From Gilliamella sp. N-G2 (GTDB taxonomy: Bacteria > Pseudomonadota > Gammaproteobacteria > Enterobacterales > Orbaceae): a stretch of DNA of 49,270 bases. Below are positions 29,946-38,651 of the stretch, piece after piece. The translations under genes were made by a program, and so were the position numbers. The stretch is taken from assembly GCF_002142215.1 (NCBI RefSeq), contig NZ_NAST01000019.1, positions 1-49,270 on the forward strand. The letters are read 5' to 3'. The notes below the pieces were generated by a model. The model saw nothing but the letters and a program-made list of their open reading frames with translations. It was not told the DNA's origin and made no database searches. Positions within the stretch are counted from its first letter, which is position 1; each line of letters begins with the position of its first letter.

Positions 29946-31388
29946 ATGCAGACCAAAATAATTGAAAATAAAATTTATGAACAAGCACAAGGGATTAAAG
30001 CCACTTTAGATATGGCTTATCAAGAAAGACAAGATACCCTTGATAAGATTTTAAATTTAAAGAATGAACAGGCTAATATTTATCAAAAAATTGCTGTCAT
30101 CTATTTAAAAGAATCACCGGAAAATGGTGATTTTCAAGTCCAAAATATTATTAAGCAATTACAGGGACTATATAGTGACTTAAATAGCAAGCTTAGTAAA
30201 TTAGAAAAACAAACTAATCAATATCAACAACAATTGACAAATACTCTTGCAAAGTTAGATGAACTTACTACCCAAAAGGTACTACAACTGGAAAGCGATC
30301 CAGATTACGTTTCATCGTTTAATCGTTTTATTATCGAACAGGAAAGTTTAGAAAAAGTAAACAATGATTATGAAATATGCCAAAAAGAGTTCTCAAAAAA
30401 ATTAGCCGAGTACAGTAAAAATAGCTATTACAATTATTTAATCAAAAGAAACTATGGCGAAGATAATTATAAGGGGCGTTGGGTTTTTAGAAATCTGGAT
30501 GAATCGCTAGCTGAATTTGTTCATTTCAATGAAAATTATAAAAACCAAAAAATACTCGAATCCTTAATGAAAGAATCGCAATTGAAATACGATAATCAGA
30601 AAAAATTATACGATTTTGCCTTAAAACAAAAAAATAACAAAGAACAACTGGTTGAAAATAGTTTGAAGCTGCCGCAATTAAAAACTGAATTAGCTAAAAT
30701 TGAACATGATTTAGATAAAGCTGAATGCCAGAAGCAAGAGGCTTATAATACATTAAATGACACACAATCAGGACAAAGTGTTCAGTTTAAAAAATTATCT
30801 TCAAAGCTAGCTAAATTATTAGAAAATCAGTCAATTAAAAAACTTGAACAGCTAACCTTACAAACTAAATCCAAAGAAGATGATATATTACTTAAAAAAA
30901 TTCCTGAATTAGATAAACAGATAAAAAAACTTGAACAACGTATTCCACATTTTCAACAATCAATTGGAAACCTTGAAGATATTTTTATTCGCTTTAATCA
31001 AACATTGAATTTATTTAGGCAAAATAATATACCTAGTTCTTTTTATGAATATAAAATTTCTTCAAACACACTTAATAACCTACTAAATAACTTAATAGAA
31101 AATGGTGATTCTCCTGAAAAAATCGTTATGGAGCTTCTAGCTAGGCGTGTACTAAGAAATAATACAACTTCATCAAGTACAGATAGTGGCTGGTCGATGT
31201 CTAGTAGCTCAAGTTCATCATCTTCTAGGCGCTCAAGTCGCTCATCATCAAGCTGGTCATCCAGTAGTAATCGAACATCATCAACTTCATCAAGTTCTTC
31301 AAGTTCCTCATCCAGTGGCAGTGGGAATAGTTATTCATCGAGCTCTTCATCAGGTGGCGGTGGATATCGTACTACGGATAGTTTTTAG
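29946..31388 (+). CDS. Coiled-coil protein with a long Ser-rich C-terminal tail
   Basis: A 480-residue protein without signal peptide or membrane helix. Residues 1 to about 400 are almost entirely charged heptad-like helix (KLEKQTNQYQQQLTNTLAKL, ELDKQIKKLEQRIPHFQQSI). A central WVFRNLDESLAEFVHFNENY block breaks the coil. The final 76 residues are dominated by Ser with Arg, Trp and Gly, ending in SGGGGYRTTDSF. It is the third gene of the operon, 3 bp after the membrane protein. I do not recognise a family. A structural or scaffolding role with its two partners is the simplest guess. Confidence 0.65.
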   Translation: MQTKIIENKIYEQAQGIKATLDMAYQERQDTLDKILNLKNEQANIYQKIAVIYLKESPENGDFQVQNIIKQLQGLYSDLNSKLSKLEKQTNQYQQQLTNTLAKLDELTTQKVLQLESDPDYVSSFNRFIIEQESLEKVNNDYEICQKEFSKKLAEYSKNSYYNYLIKRNYGEDNYKGRWVFRNLDESLAEFVHFNENYKNQKILESLMKESQLKYDNQKKLYDFALKQKNNKEQLVENSLKLPQLKTELAKIEHDLDKAECQKQEAYNTLNDTQSGQSVQFKKLSSKLAKLLENQSIKKLEQLTLQTKSKEDDILLKKIPELDKQIKKLEQRIPHFQQSIGNLEDIFIRFNQTLNLFRQNNIPSSFYEYKISSNTLNNLLNNLIENGDSPEKIVMELLARRVLRNNTTSSSTDSGWSMSSSSSSSSSRRSSRSSSSWSSSSNRTSSTSSSSSSSSSSGSGNSYSSSSSSGGGGYRTTDSF

Positions 31389-31447
31389 ATAGACAAAATT
31401 AGTTTTATTTAAGTAAGTTTTTTAGTATTTACTAAGTTATTTGTTTA

Positions 31448-31472
31448 AGTAGGTGCATCATAAGCACCTACT
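31448..31472 (+). terminator. Possible hairpin terminator after the operon
   Basis: A 9-bp perfect stem AGTAGGTGC / GCACCTACT with a 7-nt loop, 60 bp after the third gene. There is no T-tract, so intrinsic termination would be weak. Confidence 0.4.
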
Positions 31473-31501
31473 GTTACCCCATCAGATCAGATAATGTAAA
31501 T

Positions 31502-31783
31502 TTAATTACTTAATAAGTTAGACGAAATTTTATTCGCTTGGAATAAAGTAAATTCTAAATCAACCAGATCATAAATACAAAATGGATCTAATTTCATAAT
31601 ATTTCTAACTTCTTCAAGTGAATCACTCATTACTACAATAATCGCACCTGTTTTATTCTCTAAAGGACCAGACGCAATAAACTTATTGTTAGCAAAATAC
31701 TCATCTAAAAATTTATTATGTTCTTCAAATTTAGCTAACAATTCTTCCAAAGGTTTTTTAAACTTAAAAGTTACAATTATCAT
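31502..31783 (-). CDS. YciI-family protein (second copy)
   Basis: A 93-residue YciI-like protein with MIIVTFKFKKPLEELLAKF, the conserved His in FEEHNKFLDEY, SGPLENKTGAIIV and KLDPFCIYDL. It is only distantly similar to the YciI at 16621, so the two are not a recent duplication. TAAGGAG precedes the ATG. It is monocistronic, with no known function. Confidence 0.78.
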   Translation of the reverse strand: MIIVTFKFKKPLEELLAKFEEHNKFLDEYFANNKFIASGPLENKTGAIIVVMSDSLEEVRNIMKLDPFCIYDLVDLEFTLFQANKISSNLLSN

Positions 31784-31942
31784 TATACACTCCTTATATA
31801 TTTTAAATTATTTGCATAAATCTTTAGCTAAATTTTTCAGAGCTAAAAACTTTTACTAATTCTGATTTGTTTTTTATAACACGAAATAAAGTTAAAAATG
31901 GTTAATTATGCAATCAAATTCAACCCAGATTTACTAATACAT

Positions 31943-32464
31943 TTATTTTTTAGCTTTAAGATTAATCAATAGTCTATTAACAATAAATGGATGTAGAACA
32001 GACACTGGTGCCATATATACCTTGCCGATAAAATTATGATTTTTGACTGATGTAATTACATATAATTTATTTTGTTTATCATTATCATCAACTAAGCGAA
32101 GATGTAAACAAACATCTAGATGATGATCTCTAATGATTAAAGTTAATTTATCTTTTTCTAACTCCATTACGTTAAAAAAATGCACTGTATCTCCAACACT
32201 AGGTATATTTTTACTTAACTGTTCAAAACCTTTAATGGTTCTAATTCCTACCATTTTGCCTAAAAAATCTCTCATCTTAAATAATATTTTAAGCCATTTA
32301 GGTTGAGATTGAGTCATCATTCTATATGCGTCATAAGCAGAAATATCGCTAGGAATAGAGGCTGTTTGGTAACTTAAATAATCAATATCTTCCGCAATTA
32401 AGGCAACCTGACGGTTTAATAAACTATTTAATTTATTAATAATATTTGTTTTCTTAGCATCCAT
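31943..32464 (-). CDS. DUF2867 family protein
   Basis: About 173 residues, with DAYRMMTQSQPKWLKILFKM followed by RDFLGKMVGIRTIKGF, and later VMELEKDKLTLIIRDHHLDV and IGKVYMAPVSVLHPFIVNR. This is the pattern of DUF2867 proteins, which are often linked to short-chain dehydrogenases or NAD-epimerases. A TTG at 32503 could extend it by 13 residues, but the ATG at 32464 seems better. The broken SDR gene lies just upstream on the same strand. Function is unknown. Confidence 0.65.
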   Translation of the reverse strand: MDAKKTNIINKLNSLLNRQVALIAEDIDYLSYQTASIPSDISAYDAYRMMTQSQPKWLKILFKMRDFLGKMVGIRTIKGFEQLSKNIPSVGDTVHFFNVMELEKDKLTLIIRDHHLDVCLHLRLVDDNDKQNKLYVITSVKNHNFIGKVYMAPVSVLHPFIVNRLLINLKAKK

Positions 32465-32589
32465 CACTAACTCAATTGACAAGTAAATAACATTATTAGC
32501 CAATTTTGCAATATAATTATATATTTATCAACCGATAATATATAAATAGTTATTACTTGCAGTTTTATTTAATTTTAGTTATTTTTCTA

Positions 32590-32798
32590 TCAAACACCCG
32601 TTGAGGATCCACCATCTACTATCATTGTCATTCCTGTCACAAATTCACTTTGCGTTAAATAAACAACTGCATGAACTATATTTTGCGGGTTGCCAATTTT
32701 TCCCATAGGAGACATTTTAGCTAAATTTTCTCTATCTTGTGCATTATGAATGGCATTAAGGGGTATCAATTATACATGAGCAATAGCATTCACTTGTA
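32590..32798 (-). pseudogene. Short-chain dehydrogenase C-terminal remnant
   Basis: Minus-strand translation reads IQVNAIAHV, an in-frame TAA, then MSPMGKIGNPQNIVHAVVYL and EFVTGMTMIVDGGSSTG, the last third of a classical SDR. The catalytic Ser-Tyr-Lys and the Rossmann half are missing. The break is next to an equally truncated LysR gene on the other strand. Confidence 0.85.
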
Positions 32799-32800
32799 TA

Positions 32801-33300
32801 TTTTATGAAGATAATTTTGATATAGCAATAAGAAGACAAAAACCGAAAGACTGTAATCTAATCGCCAGAAAATTAGAGGATTAATAATTGTTGTGGCTTC
32901 CCCAACATATTTACAAAATATGTTGGGGAAGCCAGTCATATTAGAAGATTTAAAAAAAACATAAATGTATTGAATTTGAATTACCGAGTACAAGACGTAA
33001 AATCTTATGGCACTTATGTAAAAAAGAAAAACCAATAGAGTTAGAAATAAAAGGCAACTTTATTATACTGGATGATTTTTTAGCAACTAATGAATTAGTC
33101 AAAAATCATGCTGGCCTTATGCAACTTTATCGTTTTTCGGTAGAAAAAAATTAAAAAGTAGCGAGCTCGTTGATTTATTGATGGAGTTTAATGGCACAAC
33201 ACGGCCTTTCTTTTTATTATAACAGCATGCAAAACACCTACCACTGAACGTAAGGTTATTTGTTGATAGTTTAATAGAATATATGAGCATAACAAAATAA
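32801..33300 (+). pseudogene. LysR-type regulator effector-domain remnant
   Basis: Joined frames read DIAIRRQKPKDCNLIARKLE, VVASPTYLQNMLGKP, LEDLKKHKCIEFELPSTRR, ELVDLLMEFNGTTRP and HLPLNVRLFVDSLIEYMS, the effector-binding domain of a LysR regulator. The HTH half is missing. Frameshifts lie near 32879, in the A8 run at 32952-32959 and near 33150. A TAA interrupts the last segment. It was probably the divergent regulator of the SDR gene. Confidence 0.85.
32894..32934. repeat. Perfect 19-bp inverted repeat with 3-bp loop
   Basis: TGGCTTCCCCAACATATTT and its exact complement flank ACA. Both arms lie inside the former LysR coding sequence (ASPTYLQNMLGKP). There is no T-tract, so it is not a terminator. 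Confidence 0.9.
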
Positions 33301-33689
33301 GGTTATTTATAATTAAATAAAAAAACTATTCCACTTTATAGTAAAAATACAACCGGTTCATAGTTGGGACTTACTTCTTTTAAATTGTTTAGCCGATACC
33401 AATCTTCTGACCTCAATAAGAGTAGATAAGACGATAAAATAGATAGGTATAAAGAAACAATAAAAATATTATCATTAATCTATGCTTTCAGAGTTTTTTA
33501 ATTTATGAATGATAATTCAATTAGTGATATAGCAGGTAATCAATACAAATTACAACAAAAGTAAAGAAATAACATCATTTTGATACAATTATTTATGCAA
33601 TATAAGCTATCTTTTGGCTAAACACTCTATTTTACGGATGGGCTGTAATATTATGGTGAGTTTCTGTATTTGTTTAGGTCTTTTAAATT
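33301..33689. other. Decayed AT-rich stretch with no recognisable gene
   Basis: No frame on either strand gives family-like sequence over a useful length. It lies between the LysR remnant and the first Rhs remnant and is probably old gene debris, perhaps the lost toxin tip of that Rhs piece. Confidence 0.4.
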
Positions 33690-33960
33690 ATGAATAATAA
33701 TCTACGCTGATCAATTTAAGTAATAGGATTAGGTTTATAAGCAAAGATTCTTCCTTTCTAATAAACCAATCGGGTCTTTCAATAGTAAATCTCGCTATCT
33801 GCTTATCATAATACCTAAAGATATTGTAATGTAACTCTGTTTCTTCATCAAAGTCATGCCTTGAGAAGGCAGATTTTTCTCTATTTCATTAATGTAAAAA
33901 CTATCTATCCCGCCCAGGCTTTGTAATTGACTTATCAAACGATTGTTACTTATTCATTAA
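33690..33960 (-). pseudogene. Rhs core-end remnant, downstream orphan copy
   Basis: Minus-strand frames read FDEETELHYNIFRYYDKQIA, RFTIE, then (shifted by one base) DPIGLLERKN, then AYKPNPIT with a stop where Rhs proteins have Trp, then IDQ. This is the conserved end of the Rhs core (YFDEETGLHYNRYRYYDP-, DPIGL-, NPxxWxDPLGL-like). Several shifts and stops make it non-functional. Confidence 0.8.
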
Positions 33961-34117
33961 GGAGATATAGTAAAGACCCCATTTAGTCATTATGGTTGTA
34001 ATAGAGTTCATTTATTTCGTATTTGGTATCGATAGATCTAACAGGCGTAGCTACCTATTTTATAGAAGTGAGTTTTTCTACTTTGCTTGTGTAGCATAGC
34101 CCTGTATGCCATAATTA

Positions 34118-34393
34118 CTAACTTATTGTTTTAAGTTGCTTCTTTAATGACTCTATTTCCGCTAATAGTTTTGGAATATCTTGTCGAGCATGAGCTATAA
34201 AATCTTGATCATCGATTGTTGCGCCTAATAACTCTATATCTTCACCTCTATTATCATCTAATCCAGTCATGATAAAATTTGAACCACTAACGTGATCCCT
34301 TCCTTCTACATAAGAAATCCAAGGACCATTTGTTGCTTTACTACAACGATCTGATATTTCTTTAAGTTCCTGATCTGTGAGTATACTTTTCAT
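34118..34393 (-). CDS. Intact probable Rhs immunity protein
   Basis: A 91-residue intact frame with a normal ribosome site (AAAGG, 9 bases before ATG). It contains KATNGPWISYVEGRDHVSGS, FIMTGLDDNRGEDIEL and DQDFIAHARQDIPKLLAEIE, with a short coiled coil at the end. Similar small acidic proteins occur widely as stand-alone genes and near Rhs-type toxins. It starts about 6 bp after the remnant of an Rhs toxin tail and is flanked by two Rhs remnants, so an immunity role is the natural reading. That role is inferred from context. Confidence 0.7.
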   Translation of the reverse strand: MKSILTDQELKEISDRCSKATNGPWISYVEGRDHVSGSNFIMTGLDDNRGEDIELLGATIDDQDFIAHARQDIPKLLAEIESLKKQLKTIS

Positions 34394-34399
34394 TAAAAA

Positions 34400-35055
34400 T
34401 TACCTTTCTTCTTCAATAATTTTGAAATATCCATTAACTATGCCGTTTTTTAACGATTCATTCCTTATAAGCTTGCATGATTTGGATTAGAAGCATTTGG
34501 AGAGGATATCTCCCTCCTGTTGCTCGTAATTCACCAACATTAGTTACACCAACTTTATTATGTTGTATTCCATTAACTAATTATTCTAATGTTTTTGCAA
34601 ATCTACCGTTAACAGAAATATTTTACGAATTTCCTTTTGTTATTAATTTTAACGCCAATGAATCAGGAAGACAAACTCATCTTCTACAAACAATGACACT
34701 ATATGACATAAGATCTATTCCAAAAGGATCAAACCAAACTATTGGATTAGAAGTATACTAATATAAGTGAATCCCAACCAATAACATAATCGGATTTGGA
34801 GTGATAAATCGCACTATTTACTCCTCATAAAACTTAAAAGTATCGTAATATAATATGGCTTCTTCACCAAAATATTAGCTTTAATATTTTAGGTTTTTGT
34901 TCAATTTTATTGATACATAAGCTATCAACTTTACACCATGTTTTATAATTGGCTCACAAAACAATAGTACCTTGTTGATTAGTGAGTTCTATAATTGAGT
35001 CGGTATGTCTGTAGTAGAATTGATGCATTTCATTTACGTACTTATATAGACACAG
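34400..35055 (-). pseudogene. Rhs core-end plus toxin-tip remnant
   Basis: Minus-strand frames read YKYVNEMHQFYYRHTDS, ELTNQQGTIVL, ANYKTWCKVDSL, YYDTFKFYEE, RFITPNPIMLLVGIHLY, YTSNPIVWFDPFGIDL, the Rhs core end. A variable tip with pieces VTNVGELRATGG, EISSPNASNPNHASL and IRNESLKNGIVNGYFKIIEE comes next. Stops and shifts break it throughout. It ends about 6 bp before the intact small gene at 34393. The tip's toxin activity cannot be named. The plus-strand open frame 34477-34761 is only the complement of this remnant. Confidence 0.85.
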
Positions 35056-35129
35056 AGATGGCAATTATTGACAGTTTCAAAAAGGGAAATAAGTTAACTG
35101 TTGATTGTAGGATACTATAAATCTTAAAT

Positions 35130-35205
35130 TGGAGCGGGAAACGAGGTTCGAACTCGCGACCTCAACCTTGGCAAGGTTGCGCTCTACCAACTGAGCTATT
35201 CCCGC
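35130..35205 (-). tRNA. tRNA-Gly (GCC)
   Basis: A 76-nt cloverleaf. Acceptor GCGGGAA pairs with TTCCCGC, the D-arm is GCTC-AGTTGGTA-GAGC, the anticodon loop TTGCCAA reads GCC, the T-loop is TTCGAAC, and TCCA is encoded at the 3' end. The Rhs debris begins about 75 bp beyond its 3' end. Confidence 0.97.
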
Positions 35206-35276
35206 ATATTGAATGCTTCGAAAGAAGTGGTGAGCATTATACAAAAATATTCGTGTATGGCAACCTTTTTTAACCG

Positions 35277-35534
35277 TTATTTTTTGTTCTTCCAGCTAAG
35301 TGTTTCAAAAACACCAAAAATAAAAAGTCTAAGTGCTTTATATTTATCCTGCTGCTTTTCTTGATTGGTCATCGTTGATTGTAATAACCAAGCTTGTAAG
35401 CCATGTGTTATAGCAAAAGCGGCCAATCCAACGTATGCAACAACATTGGCTGGCTTTGGAAATGGATGAACTAAGTTAAATAATAAAAATAACCATATAA
35501 ATGAATAGATTAATTTACCCAAAAGTATAAACAT
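35277..35534 (-). CDS. yhhL: YhhL-like DUF1145 membrane protein
   Basis: An 85-residue protein with hydrophobic segments at about 1-20 and 30-50 (LIYSFIWLFLLFNLVHPFP, VVAYVGLAAFAITHGLQAWL), typical of DUF1145. Its start overlaps the rsmD stop by 1 bp, the same rsmD-yhhL order as in enterics. It is a small inner-membrane protein of unknown role. Confidence 0.8.
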   Translation of the reverse strand: MFILLGKLIYSFIWLFLLFNLVHPFPKPANVVAYVGLAAFAITHGLQAWLLQSTMTNQEKQQDKYKALRLFIFGVFETLSWKNKK

Positions 35535-36097
35535 TATTTGTCTTCTCGTATAAATAGATAGCTATGAACTTGTCCGGCTGTTTTTTCCCGATGTAAATAC
35601 CAATTTGATGGGATATAACTAGTTAGATCATGAGTGGTTTCAGACTCAATGTAAATATAAGCTGATGAAGTAACCCAATGATTATTTTCAAGGAGTTTTA
35701 CTGTCTTTTCAATCAATGATTGATGAAAAGGCGGATCGATAAAAACAACATCAAATTGTTTTTGCGCAGGTTTATCTAACCATTGAAAAGTATCGGTTGC
35801 ATAAATATCAATATTATCACTTGAAATGAGTTGTTTATTTTTTTTCAGCTGATTAGCTACTTGCTTGTCTTTCTCTAATAATGTGACTGATTGAGCTCCA
35901 CGTGATGCTGCTTCAAAACCTAATGATCCACTACCTGAAAAACAATCTAAACAATTGCTATTTTGTATAATTGGCATTAACCAATTATACAAAGTTTCTT
36001 TTACCCTATCTGTGGTAGGACGCAGGCCTTGTTTATCAAGAACCGACAATTTTCTACCGCGCCATTTGCCACCAATAATTCTTATTGAACCATTCAT
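35534..36097 (-). CDS. rsmD: 16S rRNA (guanine966-N2)-methyltransferase RsmD
   Basis: A 187-residue SAM-dependent methyltransferase. IRIIGGKWRGRKL and LRPTTDRVKETLYNWL are the signature N-terminal blocks. SAM motif I is DCFSGSGSLG (51-60) and the catalytic motif is DPPF (121-124). It methylates G966 of 16S rRNA on the 30S. It is co-transcribed with yhhL and lies 13 bp after mrcA. Confidence 0.95.
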   Translation of the reverse strand: MNGSIRIIGGKWRGRKLSVLDKQGLRPTTDRVKETLYNWLMPIIQNSNCLDCFSGSGSLGFEAASRGAQSVTLLEKDKQVANQLKKNKQLISSDNIDIYATDTFQWLDKPAQKQFDVVFIDPPFHQSLIEKTVKLLENNHWVTSSAYIYIESETTHDLTSYIPSNWYLHREKTAGQVHSYLFIREDK

Positions 36098-36110
36098 ATA
36101 ATAACCTTAC

Positions 36111-38651
36111 TTAGAATAGTTCTTGAGTATTACCTTGTGAATCCGTCACACTAGTACCAACTTCTTGTGATCCATATGTAGTTGGCTCAGTTCCTTTAAT
36201 AAAGTATTCTGACATTGTTCTTGCACCAGAACCAGGTAACATTCCTGTTCGTTGATCAATTGTCACTGAAATCACATTATCTGGTTTTACATCTTGTTTT
36301 TCTGGCACATCTTTAAGAGCAACTTTCATATAATCAACCCATACTGGATTAGCTGTAACTGCCCCAGCTTCGGCACGGAAAGTCCGCCCTAAAGCACGAC
36401 GGTGATCATCAAAGCCCATCCAAACCGATGTGACAATATTGCCCCCAAATCCAGAAAACCAAACATCTTTCGATTGGTTAGTTGTACCAGTTTTACCACC
36501 AACATCTTTTCGACCTAAGGCTTTTACACGCCAAGCTGTACCTTGCCAATCCGAACCACCAAAGACAATACTACGTAATCCGTCTTTCATAATAAAGGCA
36601 ATACCACTATCAATTGTATGTGGTGCATATTTTGGTGTTACATCAGAAATTTTATTGTCTTTATTAATATCTGGTAAGATTAAATTATCTTCTGATTTAA
36701 GATTCGCTTCTTCCGGTTCTTCATTACCTGTCTCATTTGACTCATTTTCAACATTATCTAATGATACTGTAACTGAATCGAATTTCACAACTTCATCTTT
36801 GCAGTTATGACATGCGATTAATGGTTGATGTTGGTAAATCACACCACTACCATTATCGTATTCTATTTTTTCAATTAAATATGGTGTAATTAGATAACCA
36901 CCATTCACAATCACCGAATAAGCACGAGCAACCTGCAATGGTGTAAACGAAGCAGAACCTAAAGCAAGTGATTCATTGTGTGAAATGTTCTCTTTTGGAA
37001 AGCCAAAACGTTCTAAATAAGTAGCTGCATAGTCAATACCAACTGCACGTAGTGCCCTTACCATCATCACGTTTTTAGACATTCCTAAACCAATTCGCAT
37101 TCTTAACGGCCCCGCATAAGTAGGTGGTGAATTTTTTGGACGCCAAGTCTCACTCCCAGTAGTACGCACGATAGGTGCATCATTAAGCAGTGTTGCCATA
37201 GTTAAACCTTTCTCTAACGTGGCAGTATACACAAATGGTTTAATATTCGAACCCAATTGACGTAAAGCTTGTGTTGCACGATTAAATTTACTTAAATTGA
37301 AATCATAACCACCAACAATTGCCTTAATAGCCCCATTATCCGAATCAAGAGAAACCAATGCGGCATTAACAGCTGGTATTTGCGCTAAAGACCAATTATC
37401 ATCAGATTTTTTTACCCAAATTAGTTGACCTGCTTTTAACGTATCATTAACTTTTCTTGGAAAAACACCTTGTTGATTATCATTAATAAATTTTCTTGCC
37501 CATTTCATATCTTGGTAAGCAATAGTAATATTACTTTTGTCAGATAATACAGCTTTTGCTTCCTTATCATTCGATTCTAATACCACTGCTGGGCACATAC
37601 CGCTGTAGCAAATATATTTGTGCAAGGCTTCTTGGATTTGATCTTCGTTTAATGCTGGCTCATTATTTTCCCATAAGACTTTTTCAGGGCCTCGATAGCC
37701 ATGTCGCATATCATAATCAATAATATGATTTTGAACTACTTCAGTTGCTGCAACTTGATCAGTTTTAGAGATGGTTGTATAAACTTTATAACCATCAGTA
37801 TAAGCATTTTCACCAAATTTATCATACATAAATTGTCTTGCCATTTCAGCGACATATGGTGCAGAAAATTCAATATTTGGCGTATGGTAACTGGCATTTA
37901 AAGGTTTCTTAATTGCTTCATCATATTCAGCTTGAGTAATATAAGATTGGTCTAACATTCGTCCCAAGACCCAGTTACGTCTAATTAACGCCTTATCTGG
38001 ATGAGAAATCGGATTAAACGCTGAAGGAGCATTTGGTAAACCAGCAAGTAATGCGGCTTCATCTACGGTTAACTGATCAGGTGTTTTACCAAAAAAGGTA
38101 AATGATGCGGCAGCAATACCATATGCTCGCGATCCAAAATTGATCATATTAAGGTATAACGCCATTATCTCGTCTTTAGATAATTCTTGCTCCATACGAA
38201 TAGCAATAATCATCTCTTTTACTTTACGAGATATGCTTTTTTCCGGTGTTAAGAAAAAGTTTTTAGCAACTTGTTGAGTAATAGTACTACCACCTTGTGA
38301 AAAGCTCTTATCTTTTAATCCTATATACATGGCACGTACAATACCAATTGGGTCAATGCCAAAATGCTCATGGAACCGTGCATCTTCAGTAGCAATAACA
38401 GCATTTACAACAATAGGTGGAATTTCATCATATTTTAAAGGTATTCGTCTACGTTCACCAAAAACAGCAATCAATTCACCATCTTTACTGAGAACTTGCA
38501 TAGGTGTTTGCAATCTAACATCTTTTAATGTTGCAACATCCGGTAGATCTTTTGAATAATAGCTATAACCAGCTATGCCAATAATTAAACCACAAAGAAA
38601 TAAACCTATAAAAAGTTTAAGGCAAAATTTTAATATTTTTAGTATTATCAC
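36111..38651 (-). CDS. mrcA: Bifunctional penicillin-binding protein 1A
   Basis: Class A PBP of 846 residues that polymerises and cross-links peptidoglycan. It has a short cytoplasmic tail and one membrane anchor (about 10-30). The GT51 glycosyltransferase has catalytic Glu89 in TEDARFHEHFG and GGSTITQQVAKN. The transpeptidase has Ser468 (SNIK), SKN (525-527) and KTG (720-722). An acidic insertion at about 630-670 separates parts of the TP domain. The start is GTG with AGGA 7 bases upstream. LpoB, encoded at 7806, belongs to the other PBP1 branch. The 430-bp gap to ygfX (38652-39085) is AT-rich with nothing recognised. Confidence 0.95.
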   Translation of the reverse strand: MIILKILKFCLKLFIGLFLCGLIIGIAGYSYYSKDLPDVATLKDVRLQTPMQVLSKDGELIAVFGERRRIPLKYDEIPPIVVNAVIATEDARFHEHFGIDPIGIVRAMYIGLKDKSFSQGGSTITQQVAKNFFLTPEKSISRKVKEMIIAIRMEQELSKDEIMALYLNMINFGSRAYGIAAASFTFFGKTPDQLTVDEAALLAGLPNAPSAFNPISHPDKALIRRNWVLGRMLDQSYITQAEYDEAIKKPLNASYHTPNIEFSAPYVAEMARQFMYDKFGENAYTDGYKVYTTISKTDQVAATEVVQNHIIDYDMRHGYRGPEKVLWENNEPALNEDQIQEALHKYICYSGMCPAVVLESNDKEAKAVLSDKSNITIAYQDMKWARKFINDNQQGVFPRKVNDTLKAGQLIWVKKSDDNWSLAQIPAVNAALVSLDSDNGAIKAIVGGYDFNLSKFNRATQALRQLGSNIKPFVYTATLEKGLTMATLLNDAPIVRTTGSETWRPKNSPPTYAGPLRMRIGLGMSKNVMMVRALRAVGIDYAATYLERFGFPKENISHNESLALGSASFTPLQVARAYSVIVNGGYLITPYLIEKIEYDNGSGVIYQHQPLIACHNCKDEVVKFDSVTVSLDNVENESNETGNEEPEEANLKSEDNLILPDINKDNKISDVTPKYAPHTIDSGIAFIMKDGLRSIVFGGSDWQGTAWRVKALGRKDVGGKTGTTNQSKDVWFSGFGGNIVTSVWMGFDDHRRALGRTFRAEAGAVTANPVWVDYMKVALKDVPEKQDVKPDNVISVTIDQRTGMLPGSGARTMSEYFIKGTEPTTYGSQEVGTSVTDSQGNTQELF

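Noticed and set aside
32894-32934. Rho-independent terminator
   Set aside because: The hairpin is perfect but has no T-tract on either strand, and both arms are former coding sequence.
32790-33035. 81-codon minus-strand open frame
   Set aside because: It is the complement of the LysR remnant, with no family-like sequence.
34477-34761. 94-codon plus-strand open frame
   Set aside because: The opposite strand carries clear Rhs core-end and toxin-tip homology, so this frame is its complement.
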